Under the pieces are notes generated by a model. The model saw only the letters and a list, made by a program, of their open reading frames with translations, searched no databases and was not told where the DNA came from. From Hyphococcus sp. (GTDB taxonomy: Bacteria; Pseudomonadota; Alphaproteobacteria; Caulobacterales; Parvularculaceae), in assembly GCA_013002535.1 (NCBI GenBank), contig JABDJK010000035.1, positions 1-43,419 of the forward strand: a stretch of 43,419 nt of DNA, given 5' to 3'. Shown one piece after another: positions 17,327 through 26,025 of this stretch. The translations under genes were made by a program, and so were the position numbers. The number at the start of each line of letters is the position of its first letter. Position 1 is the first letter of the stretch.

Positions 17327-17725
17327 TTAATGCGGCTTTATAGCGTCAATCGCGCGGCGGTCTTTCTTTGTGGGGCGGCCCGCCCCTTTTTCGCGATATA
17401 CCGTTAGTTGCTTTTCTTTCTTTGGCGGCGGGGGCGGAGATTTATCAACATAAAGTGTCCGCGCTTCTGTCGCTGGCCCGCGCCGTTCCGCCAGTTTTAC
17501 AATCTCAATAATCTTCAATCGCTCGTTTTTAGTAAAAACCAACGTGTCGCCTTCGCGCACTGTCGTGCTTGGTTTTTCGGCGTGATTGGTTTGCGTGCCT
17601 CGCGAAATTCGGACATTGAAGTCGTTGACAAATTTTGACGCCAGGGTGCGCGTTTTAAAAAACCGGGCGCTCCACAACCATCGATCAATGCGCTGGGACT
17701 GGACGGCGTCGTCTTCGCGCGTCAT
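17327..17725 (-). CDS. S4-domain RNA-binding protein, HslR/Hsp15-like
   Basis: A 132-residue protein. The S4 domain occupies about 10-75, beginning RIDRWLWSARFFKTRTLASKFV, and the rest is a basic tail with a run of five prolines. Hsp15 (HslR) of E. coli binds free 50S subunits that carry stalled peptidyl-tRNA, and a similar ribosome-rescue or RNA role is likely. The start codon overlaps the stop of the upstream helicase gene by four bases (ATGA), so the two are translationally coupled. Confidence 0.88.
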   Translation of the reverse strand: MTREDDAVQSQRIDRWLWSARFFKTRTLASKFVNDFNVRISRGTQTNHAEKPSTTVREGDTLVFTKNERLKIIEIVKLAERRGPATEARTLYVDKSPPPPPKKEKQLTVYREKGAGRPTKKDRRAIDAIKPH

Positions 17726-20700
17726 TTAGCTTTTTCGGATTCTTTTTTTGATTTTTTGTCATCGCCGGACGAGAGCTGTGATTTCAATCCCGCCAATACT
17801 GCAAACGGCGAATCCGGGTCAGCTTTTTTCTGCCGCCGTGGCGCACCGCGTTTAACGCCGGGCTTCCCGCCGCGATCCGGCCGGCCCCGCCCATCCGGCT
17901 TGCCGTGCTTGCCTTTTGCAAACTTCTGATTTCCGGACCGCGTATCGTTGCGTTTTTGTTTCGTATAATTTTTACGCGGCGCCGGTCGCCACAGCGCAAC
18001 TTCGATTTCTTCTACACCAGTGCCGATGTCAGCATGTGGTTTTTTCTCTTCGTCTGTAGCGCTGTCGGCCTGCTCGGCTTCTGGTTGTTTTGCGTCAGTC
18101 GGCACAGGCTCAGGCGAGGCGTCGTTTGCCGCGTCAGAAAATGGCGCCGGATTGGCGTTCGCGGCTGGCGGATCATTCTCGCTTACGGGCGCCGCGATCT
18201 CTGAAACACCCTTTGTTTCAGGCGCGGCAACCGCTTTTGACTCTGTGTCGTCTGAAGCTGGGTCTTCGCTTTTTGCCGCTTCGGTATTTTCTTTGGCTGT
18301 TTTCGGGGACGCTTCGGATTTCGACTTGGGCGGCGCCTCCGGCTTTGCTTCTGGTGAAACTTTTTTGCGTTTCGCAATGTGCTTGCGCAAACCGAGCGAA
18401 CGCATGATCGCTTCAAAGTCTTCACCGGAGCACCCGACGAGCGACATCATTTGCGGCGTCGCTTCGAATCCTTCGCGCGATGCTTCGTTGCGGGCGCTGC
18501 GGATTAGCCCCGCGAGCCGCTCCAGCATATCGATGCGCACGGCGCGATTGCCCGACGGGCGGTAACCAGCAGCGTAATAGTAGGCGTGCGGCAGGTTCTC
18601 AGCCATTTCGAGATTTACGAGACCGGCCTTTGGCGGCGGCGTTTGCTTAACATTGCGGTCGGTCCACAGCGCCCAAAGCAATACCAGCAATTGCGCTGAC
18701 GCCGGTTTCAAAATCGCGGGAATGAACAATGTATATTCGCCAAACCGCATGCCCAGTTTTCTAAGCTTGCCGCGTTCGGGTTGATCGATCTGTTTTAGAT
18801 CGTCTCCAAACTGGGTGCGTGATGTGGCGCCGAAGTTCTCAACCAGCCGATAGGCGACTCCTTTGGTGACGCCCTTTAGTGCGTCCTCGCCTTCTGTATT
18901 GGCGGCGGCATTTAATGCGACCAGGGGCCCCAACAATCCTTCGATTTTTGCAACAACAAATTTCTTGATCCGGTCCTCGACCCGCCCGCGCATATTCGGC
19001 GTGATTTCGCTAAGTCCCGAGACAACGACATTAGGACGCAACGGCGCCGGGCCCTTTTCAAGTTTTGCAACCCTGGCTGAACGCCACCAGATTGATCCGT
19101 CATCGCCAAGGGACAATTCATCCGGCCCGCAATTGGCGAGCGCTGCGGCGCGCGTCGCGAGAACAGGTCGCAATGCTTTTTGACCGGCAGCGCGCAGGGA
19201 TTTCGCTTCCGCGCCTTTCGCGCGCGGATCGATGATGAATTCAAACCCTTGCAGGCGGCCGACAAATTGACCTTCCACAATCACTTCTCCGTCGTCGGTG
19301 ACGCCGGCGAGTAACGGCGCGTCATCCTTTAGGCGTTTCATTAGCGCAGATGTGCGCCGATCAACAAATCGCTGCGTCAGTTTCTCGTGCAGCGCATCTG
19401 ACAGCTTGTCTTCTATCGCGCGCGTGCGCTCCTGCCAATAAGCAGCACTCTCGAACCACTGTGCACGATGAGAGAGATAAGTCCATGTCCTGACATGAGC
19501 GATCCGCGATGAAATTGCGTCTATGTCGCCGTCTGTCCGCTCGAGGTGTTTAACGCGCAGTTCAAGCCAGTCATTTGCGATGCGTCCGTCTTTCATGATC
19601 AAAAGATAAAGGTCGGATAAAAGACGCGCGTGTTGGTCGAAAGCGACCTTGCAAAAGTCCGGTATCTGGCAGATTTCCCACAACATTGAGAGCGCAGCGC
19701 CGCCTGTCGCCAGATCGCGAATCTCCTTTTGCTTCAGGAGACGGTGCAGGGCGTCTTCATCGTCCTCGCGCCGCGATCGCACGAGCGCCGGGCGATGCGG
19801 CGCCCGTTTCAACGAGTTCATTAAGGCGGGGATTGATGTGAGGTCGATCTTTTCTGTTCGCCATTGCAAGGCGGCGACCGGGTCAAACGAATGTTCTTCG
19901 ATTTTCAATACGTCGTCTTCATCGAAAGGCGAACAGTCCGCGGTGACGCCAAAAGTGCCGTCATTGATGTGTCTCCCGGCGCGTCCCGCGACTTGCGCAA
20001 GTTCCGCGGGGGTTAGGTCCCGCGATCTGACGCCGTCGAATTTTCGTTTTCCAGCAAAAGCGACATGGTCGATATCCATGTTGAGCCCCATGCCGATAGC
20101 GTCTGTCGCAACGAGAAAATCAACATCGCCTGACTGATAGAGTTCAGCTTGTGCATTCCGCGTACGCGGTGACAACGCGCCAAGAACAACTGCCGCACCG
20201 CCGCGCTGGCGGCGGATCAATTCTGCGACGGCATAGACCATGTCTGATGAGAACGCGACGATAGCAGAGCGGCGCGGCAGGCGGGTCAGTTTTTTTAGCC
20301 CGGCATAGGTAAGCCTTGAAAATCGTTCCCGCGACAGGAATTGAATATCCCCAAACAATGACTTTAATACCGGTCGCATTGTGTCTGATCCAAGAAACAA
20401 TGTTTCCTGGCGCCCGCGCGCATGAAGGATGCGCGAGGTGAAAATACGGCCGCGTTCCGGATCAGCGGCAAGTTGAATTTCATCAATCGCCATGAAATCG
20501 ACTTCGCGCTCAAAGGGCATCGCTTCGACTGTTGCAACCCAATATTGCGCGCCGCGAGGAACGATCTTTTCTTCACCGGTGACAAGGGCGACGCACTGCG
20601 CCCCGCGCGCCGCAACAATTCGATCATAAATTTCACGGGCAAGCAGCCTTAGCGGCAAACCGATCATGCCGGATTTGTGCGCCAGCATCCGTTCCAGCGC

Positions 20701-20796
20701 GTAATGGGTTTTGCCGGTGTTGGTCGGCCCGAGAACAGCCGTGACCTTACCGCCGCCCTCTGGCGCAAAATTTTTGAAATTCGATAAGCTGGCCAC
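17722..20796 (-). CDS. Suv3-like DExH RNA helicase
   Basis: A 1024-residue protein related to mitochondrial SUV3. Walker A is GPTNTGKT (23-30), motif II is DEIQ (105-108), and motifs V/VI are TDAIGMGLNMD and QVAGRAGRH (268-276), followed by Suv3-type C-terminal helices. After about residue 790 it is low-complexity: a Lys/Pro/Glu/Ala-rich acidic region to about 930, then a Gly/Lys/Arg-rich basic tail likely to bind RNA. Suv3 works with exoribonucleases in RNA decay in mitochondria; the same job here is inference. It is the first gene of the minus-strand unit (helicase, S4, TerB-like, fdxA) and is divergent from the TIR gene 166 bases away. Confidence 0.9.
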   Translation of the reverse strand: MASLSNFKNFAPEGGGKVTAVLGPTNTGKTHYALERMLAHKSGMIGLPLRLLAREIYDRIVAARGAQCVALVTGEEKIVPRGAQYWVATVEAMPFEREVDFMAIDEIQLAADPERGRIFTSRILHARGRQETLFLGSDTMRPVLKSLFGDIQFLSRERFSRLTYAGLKKLTRLPRRSAIVAFSSDMVYAVAELIRRQRGGAAVVLGALSPRTRNAQAELYQSGDVDFLVATDAIGMGLNMDIDHVAFAGKRKFDGVRSRDLTPAELAQVAGRAGRHINDGTFGVTADCSPFDEDDVLKIEEHSFDPVAALQWRTEKIDLTSIPALMNSLKRAPHRPALVRSRREDDEDALHRLLKQKEIRDLATGGAALSMLWEICQIPDFCKVAFDQHARLLSDLYLLIMKDGRIANDWLELRVKHLERTDGDIDAISSRIAHVRTWTYLSHRAQWFESAAYWQERTRAIEDKLSDALHEKLTQRFVDRRTSALMKRLKDDAPLLAGVTDDGEVIVEGQFVGRLQGFEFIIDPRAKGAEAKSLRAAGQKALRPVLATRAAALANCGPDELSLGDDGSIWWRSARVAKLEKGPAPLRPNVVVSGLSEITPNMRGRVEDRIKKFVVAKIEGLLGPLVALNAAANTEGEDALKGVTKGVAYRLVENFGATSRTQFGDDLKQIDQPERGKLRKLGMRFGEYTLFIPAILKPASAQLLVLLWALWTDRNVKQTPPPKAGLVNLEMAENLPHAYYYAAGYRPSGNRAVRIDMLERLAGLIRSARNEASREGFEATPQMMSLVGCSGEDFEAIMRSLGLRKHIAKRKKVSPEAKPEAPPKSKSEASPKTAKENTEAAKSEDPASDDTESKAVAAPETKGVSEIAAPVSENDPPAANANPAPFSDAANDASPEPVPTDAKQPEAEQADSATDEEKKPHADIGTGVEEIEVALWRPAPRKNYTKQKRNDTRSGNQKFAKGKHGKPDGRGRPDRGGKPGVKRGAPRRQKKADPDSPFAVLAGLKSQLSSGDDKKSKKESEKAK

Positions 20797-20962
20797 GGGT
20801 AAAACGGGCTTTCGGGCAGGGTAACGACAGTCTCTCCCTCATATAGGCGCTCGGGGCTTTACGCCAACCGGAGACGCCCGACTGTGCCCTAAATGTTGGC
20901 GTTTTGGGCCAAGGGGCATTAAGAATAGTCACAAAAAATGACCTCGGAGGGGCGAACAGACC

Positions 20963-22669
20963 ATGCCAGATATTTTCATCAGCTATTCGCGCGATGACCG
21001 CGAACGGGTCCGCCACATTGCCAATGCGCTGGAAGTGGCCGGTCATGATGTCTGGTGGGATCCTGAAATCCCGCCAGGGGAGTCCTTTGCAAATGTCATT
21101 GATCAAAATTTGAAAGACGCCGCCTGTATCATCGTCGCGTGGTCAAAATCCTCGATTAATTCCAATTGGGTTCAAGAGGAGGCCGATGACGGGATGATGC
21201 GCAAGACGCTGATTCCGGTGATGATTGACGAGATCGATCTGCCGCGCGGATTCAAGCGATTGCAAACGGCTGACTTGCGCGGCTGGTCCGGCGATCTCGA
21301 AGATCCGAACTGGCAATTGGTGTTTGCGCAAGTTGACAAACTTGTGTCGGCGCGCAAGGCGAGTGAAGCCGCCGAAGAACAGGCCGCGGCTCGCGAACGT
21401 GCTGCGCAAGCGCGCCAGCAAACAGCGGCGCGGCAACCCGCGCAGGCTGCACAACCGAGAAAAGCTGCGGCGCCAAAACAACGCGCATCTGCAGCGCCCG
21501 CGAAGCAGGAAAAATCCGGCGGCTTGCCGATCATTCCGATTATTGCCGGACTTTTTGTCATCGGCGCGGGCAGTTTCGGTTATTACTTCATGACCAAAGG
21601 CGGCGACGAGCCAATAACGAAAACCGCCGCTGCGAAAGATCCGATTACCGAAGCTGTCAATGATCGTGTTGATACAGCGTTGGCGGAAGCGGCGGAGGAA
21701 ATTACCGCAGCTGACGCCGGTGCGGGCGAGGAGGCAGCTGTTGCAATCGACGACGCCGACAATTCGATGGGCATTGATGCAGCCGAAACGCCTGACGGCG
21801 AAAGCCCGGAAACTGCCCCCACTGATAATTCGAGTGAACCTGATGCAGGTGACGATGATAGCACGGTCGCCGATGCGGAAACTGCGGAAGACGTCGCGGA
21901 AGAAGAAACCTTGCCAGCTTATGCAGCCGGTGAAAAATTTCGCGATTGCGACAACTGCCCGGAAATTTTGGTTATTGCCTCCACAGAGAGTTTCACTTTC
22001 GGGGCTGACGGTTCCCGCGATCGAGCGGAAGCGCCTGAAGTCGCGGTGACAATCAGCGCGCCGTTCGCGATCGGCGTTTATGAAATCACCTATGACGATT
22101 GGCAGGTTTGCCTCGATGACGGCGGCTGCAACGGATATGAACCGCCCGACATGGGGTGGGGCGCTGGCCAGCGTCCGGTGGTGAATGTTTCCCATGAGGA
22201 CGCGAACGCCTATCTGTCCTGGCTTTCGGAAAAAACCGGAGAGACCTACCGTTTGCCCAGCGAAGCGGAATGGGAATATGCTGCGCAAGCGGGGTCCGAC
22301 GAAGAATTTTCCACCGGCGACGACATCACCGCATCGCAAGCGAATTTTAATGGCGATTTCCCTTTTGGCGGCGGGCCTAAAGAATTAAACCGCGGGCGCA
22401 CTGTCGAAGTTGGCACATTCGCCGCCAATCCAAACGGCCTGTTCGATGTCCATGGCAATGTCTGGGAATGGGTCGCTGACTGCTGGAAACCTAATCATGC
22501 TGGCGCGCCTACAGACGGCAGCGCAGTCGGCGGCGCCTGTTCCTCGCGGGTAATCAAGGGCGGCGCATTTACCGCCGGCGCATGGCGGTCGCGTGCGCGC
22601 CACCGTCGATCAGAACCACAAACACGGCGCGATTTCGATACCGGTTTTCGGGTGTTGCGCGAGCTTTAG
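20963..22669 (+). CDS. TIR domain - transmembrane - SUMF1 (FGE-like) fusion protein
   Basis: A 568-residue protein. Residues 1-128 are a TIR domain (MPDIFISYSRDDRERV; SKSSINSNWVQEE, in which Glu72 of the WxxE pattern occupies the place of the NAD-cleaving glutamate of enzymatic TIRs). An Ala/Gln/Arg-rich, probably coiled linker follows (130-185), then one membrane helix (188-210) and an acidic linker (215-320). A SUMF1/formylglycine-generating-enzyme-like domain covers 323-568 (FRDCDNCPEILVI, TYRLPSEAEWEYAAQAG, NGLFDVHGNVWEWVADCW, GFRVL). The copper-binding cysteine pair of true FGE is missing near the C-terminus, so this domain probably binds a ligand. Topology: TIR in the cytoplasm, SUMF1 in the periplasm with three possible disulfides. 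A GGAGG lies 13 bases before the ATG. Confidence 0.92.
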   Translation: MPDIFISYSRDDRERVRHIANALEVAGHDVWWDPEIPPGESFANVIDQNLKDAACIIVAWSKSSINSNWVQEEADDGMMRKTLIPVMIDEIDLPRGFKRLQTADLRGWSGDLEDPNWQLVFAQVDKLVSARKASEAAEEQAAARERAAQARQQTAARQPAQAAQPRKAAAPKQRASAAPAKQEKSGGLPIIPIIAGLFVIGAGSFGYYFMTKGGDEPITKTAAAKDPITEAVNDRVDTALAEAAEEITAADAGAGEEAAVAIDDADNSMGIDAAETPDGESPETAPTDNSSEPDAGDDDSTVADAETAEDVAEEETLPAYAAGEKFRDCDNCPEILVIASTESFTFGADGSRDRAEAPEVAVTISAPFAIGVYEITYDDWQVCLDDGGCNGYEPPDMGWGAGQRPVVNVSHEDANAYLSWLSEKTGETYRLPSEAEWEYAAQAGSDEEFSTGDDITASQANFNGDFPFGGGPKELNRGRTVEVGTFAANPNGLFDVHGNVWEWVADCWKPNHAGAPTDGSAVGGACSSRVIKGGAFTAGAWRSRARHRRSEPQTRRDFDTGFRVLREL

Positions 22670-22712
22670 TTCTTGGGCAAAACTTGGCCTTTTAATACTG
22701 ATCATTCACTTG

Positions 22713-22804
22713 GTCATGCTGGGGCTTGTCCCGAGTGTCTCTCGCAGTTTACGCAAATATTTGTTGGCGGTTCCAGAGATCGTTGGAACAAGTCCGACGA
22801 TAAC
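22713..22804. repeat. Degenerate palindromic intergenic repeat
   Basis: The stretch GTCATGCTGGGGCTTGTCCC at 22713-22732 and the stretch ending CAAGTCCGACGATAAC at 22804 are imperfect inverted copies, roughly 30 bases per arm with about two thirds matching, each with an inner TCTCT/AGAGA. This looks like a decayed member of the alphaproteobacterial palindromic intergenic family whose intact members read like GTCATGCTCGGGCTTGTCCC (recalled, not searched). It lies between the TIR gene and the convergent histidine kinase gene. Confidence 0.55.
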
Positions 22805-22824
22805 GGATAGAATAATTATTTTTT

Positions 22825-22843
22825 AAAGCTCACGAAGCTTTTT
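22825..22843 (+). terminator. Weak hairpin with T-run after the TIR gene
   Basis: AAAGCT and AGCTTT form a six-base stem around CACGA, followed by TT. It is on the plus strand downstream of the TIR-SUMF1 gene and the palindromic repeat. The stem is short and AT-rich, so it is a weak candidate. Confidence 0.3.
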
Positions 22844-22856
22844 CGCTATCCAGCGA

Positions 22857-24767
22857 TCAACCGACGCCAGTAATCCGATGCGGCGCCGGCGCGTCGGCGC
22901 CTTGTCCGTGCGCCCATTTTTCAAGCATTTCATCGATTTGCACTTTGCGCACAGGTTTCGACAAATAATCGTCCATGCCGTTTTGCCGGCAAGTATCGAC
23001 TTGCTCTTGTAATGCGTGCGCAGTAATGGCGATGATCGGCGTTGGGAGCCGTTGCTCGTTGGCCTCAATCGCACGAATATCGCGCGTCGCTTCAAGGCCG
23101 TCCTTCACTGGCATCGATAAGTCCATAAAAATAGCATCGAACTGTTCGCGCTCAAAATTTTCAACGGCTTCGGCGCCATTCACAGCAAATGAGAGTTCGT
23201 AAGCTGCGTCGTCAATCATGGACTTCATGACGAGGCGATTAACGTCGTTGTCTTCTGCGATTAAAATCTTCCTTCGCGCTGCGGCTGCGTCTACGTCCGC
23301 AACTTTGATCTTTTCATCATCATTTGATTCGATGGGTGTTGCGTATCGCGCTTGTTCATCATTCTGGCTCGCAGCGATGCCCGCGACGATTCGACAAGTA
23401 AAGTTCGAGCCGTCGCCAAGGGAAGACTGAAGACTGATCTCACCGCCAAGCATGTTCGCCAACTGCTGTGAAATCGAAAGGCCGAGCCCTGTGCCGCCGT
23501 AACTGCGGGTCAGGGAGTCTTCGGCTTGAGCAAAGCTGTCAAAGATTTTTTCGACGTTTTCTTGAGAAATGCCAATGCCTGTATCCCGGACGGCGAAACA
23601 TATCTCGATATTTTCATGCTTGTTCACACCGGTGACGATCAGTGCGATATCGCCGACTTCGGTAAATTTCAGGGCGTTGCCAATGAGATTGATGAGTATC
23701 TGACGAATTTTTACCGGATCAGAATTTATGTAGGTTGGCACGGAAGTATCGCAATCAATGTGAAAGCGCTGCATATCCGTCAGTCGTTGCCTGAATGTCG
23801 TGTCGATCGTGCGCAAAAATGCGCGAATATCGAAAACCTCGTTGTGAATTTCCAACCGGCCCGCCTCAATTTTTGAAAGATCGAGCACGTCATTAATGAT
23901 GGCGAGCAGCGCTTCGCTAGATGAATTGATCGTTTCGACAAATAATTCCTGCTGGTCGTCAAGCGGCGTCCGGTCAAGCATTTCCGCCATACCGATAATG
24001 CCATTCATTGGCGTACGGATTTCATGGCTCATGGTGGCGAGGAAGTCAGATTTTGCACGATTGGCGGCGTCGGCTGACTGCTGCGCCTTTGAAAGGCTGA
24101 CCGCCGCGCGTTCCATTTCGCGCTGAAAAATCGCCGCGCCTGCTGTCATAATGAACAACGTGACCAGTAAGCCAGTTGCCAGCCAAGCAGAAATAGTCTC
24201 TGTGGTTGGCGTGAAATAGGCAGGCGCCAAAATATCTTGGTTGAAGTGCAAACCCATATACGTCGCGGCGACGACGAGGCTTGCAACAATGCCTTCGCGC
24301 CATCCAAGAAATAAAGTCGCCATCATCACCCATGGCAACATGAAAAATGTCGAGTGAGAGATCATACCGCCGGCAATGAGCGGAACGGAAACCATAGCTG
24401 CGTAGGTAAAGATCAGAAAGAATATCGCAACAGCGCGGAAACGATTGGTGACCACAAGAAGAACCGGGCAAGCCAGAAACACTAGCGGCGCGAGCGCCGC
24501 AATTAACGTTTGGGTGGGATATTGCTCATACGCCGCCGTAAAATCGCGCATGCCTGAATACAATCCGGCGGCGGCGGCCACAAAGCAAATAACAAGGAGA
24601 GATCGCCGGCGCGCAGCATCAAGGTGGTCCCCTTTGACGACGTCTGGCCAAAAGAACTGACGAATTGTGCCCATCAATGACGATGCCTTTTTACCCGCGG
24701 GGTCAAACCCCGGCCGAAAAAGATAAGCGAAAACCGTTAGCACTTGATTATTTGAATAAGATTGCAT
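22857..24767 (-). CDS. Hybrid sensor histidine kinase / response regulator
   Basis: A 636-residue inner-membrane protein. About six membrane helices lie between 55 and 215, a coiled segment follows, then HisKA with the phosphorylated His248 in [15 protein letters not shown]. The ATPase domain shows the N-box ([13 protein letters not shown]), the G1 box (VRDTGIGIS) and the G2 box ([19 protein letters not shown]). The C-terminal receiver domain begins [16 protein letters not shown] and has the phosphoacceptor Asp549 in AIFMDLSMP. There is no recognisable periplasmic sensor, so sensing is probably within the membrane. No Hpt protein or partner regulator lies beside it. The start may instead be the ATG at 24674 (MGTIRQFF). 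It converges on the TIR gene. Confidence 0.92.
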   Translation of the reverse strand: MQSYSNNQVLTVFAYLFRPGFDPAGKKASSLMGTIRQFFWPDVVKGDHLDAARRRSLLVICFVAAAAGLYSGMRDFTAAYEQYPTQTLIAALAPLVFLACPVLLVVTNRFRAVAIFFLIFTYAAMVSVPLIAGGMISHSTFFMLPWVMMATLFLGWREGIVASLVVAATYMGLHFNQDILAPAYFTPTTETISAWLATGLLVTLFIMTAGAAIFQREMERAAVSLSKAQQSADAANRAKSDFLATMSHEIRTPMNGIIGMAEMLDRTPLDDQQELFVETINSSSEALLAIINDVLDLSKIEAGRLEIHNEVFDIRAFLRTIDTTFRQRLTDMQRFHIDCDTSVPTYINSDPVKIRQILINLIGNALKFTEVGDIALIVTGVNKHENIEICFAVRDTGIGISQENVEKIFDSFAQAEDSLTRSYGGTGLGLSISQQLANMLGGEISLQSSLGDGSNFTCRIVAGIAASQNDEQARYATPIESNDDEKIKVADVDAAAARRKILIAEDNDVNRLVMKSMIDDAAYELSFAVNGAEAVENFEREQFDAIFMDLSMPVKDGLEATRDIRAIEANEQRLPTPIIAITAHALQEQVDTCRQNGMDDYLSKPVRKVQIDEMLEKWAHGQGADAPAPHRITGVG

Positions 24768-24794
24768 CTATCGGCGTGATAACGCGCAATCCGC

Positions 24795-24823
24795 TTGACG
24801 CTGGGGCCTAGGGCCGTTAAAGC
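24795..24823 (+). promoter_or_regulatory. Candidate promoter of rpmB
   Basis: TTGACG at 24795-24800 and a TTAAAG/TAAAGC-type -10 at about 24817-24823 have a 16-17-base spacer, 80 bases before the rpmB start. The -35 is strong and the -10 is poor, so this is a candidate only. Confidence 0.4.
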
Positions 24824-24902
24824 ACCCGCCTTTGCAACGTATTAAAAGCCCCAATCCCCGCGAAAAGCGGTGAAAATTCGGGCAAAAACCAAGGGTTTCG
24901 CC

Positions 24903-25181
24903 ATGGCGCGCCGCTGTGAATTGACCGGCAAGGGGCCGATGTCAGGGAATAACGTTTCCCACGCTAAAAACCGCACAAAACGGCGGTTCTTGCCGAATCT
25001 ATGCAACGTCACCTTGCACTCTGACAAGCTTGGCGAAGGCTTTAAATTCAAGGTTTCTGCGGGAACACTGCGGACGATCGACCATGTTGGCGGTCTGGAT
25101 GTTTTTCTGGCGAAAGCGGACGACGCGCAATTGTCGTCAAACGCCTTGAAAGTGAAGCGCAAACTCGCCAAAGCTTCATAA
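24903..25181 (+). CDS. rpmB: 50S ribosomal protein L28
   Basis: A 92-residue ribosomal protein, starting [24 protein letters not shown], the diagnostic L28 N-terminus, and containing [32 protein letters not shown]. The start is the internal ATG at 24903; the ORF extends upstream, but no L28 starts there and the extra residues do not fit. The length is normal for alphaproteobacteria. It stands on its own promoter, divergent from the histidine kinase, with a VUT-family gene starting 51 bases downstream. Confidence 0.96.
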   Translation: MARRCELTGKGPMSGNNVSHAKNRTKRRFLPNLCNVTLHSDKLGEGFKFKVSAGTLRTIDHVGGLDVFLAKADDAQLSSNALKVKRKLAKAS

Positions 25182-25232
25182 ATTAGCGGGTCGTTAACCA
25201 CGTTTTCCGGCCTCGCGGCGTAGGATTACGTG

Positions 25233-25937
25233 ATGGACAACGCAACAGCAGTTGAAAAACATGCAAGCCGGGAAACGGCGCTCGAGCGGCTTGGCCGGCA
25301 ATCCGGCGAGTTCGCAACCGCAATCAGCCGTATGGTTGTGCTGGCGCTTATTTTGACCCCGGTTCTTTTGCTTTCATTTCTGACCGTTGATCTGCCCCTG
25401 CGTTCCCTCGATCGTTTCTGGGCGCCGGACGCGCCGATGCGCCCTTCGAACTGGCTGGCCATTGGCGGCTTCATCATGGCGTTAGCGCCCCTTGTCGGGA
25501 TCTTGATCACCCGCCGCTATGGCGGCGATGAGGCCTCGCGGGTGATCACCGCAGCCTGGGGCGTCGCCGCGGTCGCGGTCTTTGCAGAGCTTTCTTATCT
25601 CGCGCCAGTATTAACTGCGGCGGACTTCCCGCCGGTGCGGTTTACGGTGGTCTTTGTCGCGAGCGCCATGGCGGCGCAATACATTGCCGTGAACGCCTAT
25701 GATGTCGCGCGCGGCGGCGGCAAGTGGTGGCGGGCGCCGCTTTACGGGGCGCTTGCGGGCTATTTCTTTGCCGGTCTCATCTATTTTCCGGCAATGTTCT
25801 GGGGCGCCGGCGCACCATGGCTCCACTGGCTTGTCGGTGATTTCGCCATCAAGGCCGCGCTTGCTTTCGCGTTTTTGCCGATCTATGCAATCTTGCGAAA
25901 ACCATTGCGCCCCAAGGGCGGCTTTGGCGGGATTTAG
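25233..25937 (+). CDS. VUT family (YhhQ-like) membrane transporter
   Basis: About 234 residues with six hydrophobic segments. The segments RFTVVFVASAMAAQYIAVNAYD and KWWRAPLYGALAGYFFAGLIYFP, and the C-terminal WLHWLVGDFAIKAALAFAFLPIYAILRKP, match the vitamin uptake transporter (VUT) family. Its E. coli member YhhQ imports the queuosine precursor preQ0; the substrate here is not certain. AGGA lies seven bases before the ATG at 25233; a GTG directly before it (25230) is an alternative. An N-terminal cytoplasmic extension of about 30 residues is present. It converges on hemB, with a heptamer repeat filling the gap. Confidence 0.7.
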   Translation: MDNATAVEKHASRETALERLGRQSGEFATAISRMVVLALILTPVLLLSFLTVDLPLRSLDRFWAPDAPMRPSNWLAIGGFIMALAPLVGILITRRYGGDEASRVITAAWGVAAVAVFAELSYLAPVLTAADFPPVRFTVVFVASAMAAQYIAVNAYDVARGGGKWWRAPLYGALAGYFFAGLIYFPAMFWGAGAPWLHWLVGDFAIKAALAFAFLPIYAILRKPLRPKGGFGGI

Positions 25938-25938
25938 C

Positions 25939-26025
25939 GAATAGTGAGTAGTGAATAGAAAGTTGTGAGCAAAACGCACGACCAAAGGTCAGTTATACTA
26001 CTCACTATTCACAACTCCCTACTTA
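25939..26025. repeat. Heptamer repeat, inverted across the VUT-hemB gap
   Basis: The left arm reads in seven-base units, GAATAGT GAGTAGT GAATAGA (25939-25959). The right arm reads as the complement, ACTACTC ACTATTC ACAACTC (25997-26017), then CCTACTT. The 14 bases at 25939-25952 and 25997-26010 are exact inverted copies. The repeat begins one base after the VUT stop codon and runs into the last codons of hemB. It could fold as a long-loop hairpin between convergent genes. Confidence 0.7.

Noticed and set aside
21143-22339. 398-residue ORF on the minus strand
   Set aside because: Antisense to the TIR-SUMF1 gene, rich in Arg, Phe and Gly without a recognisable domain; the sense frame has two clear domains.
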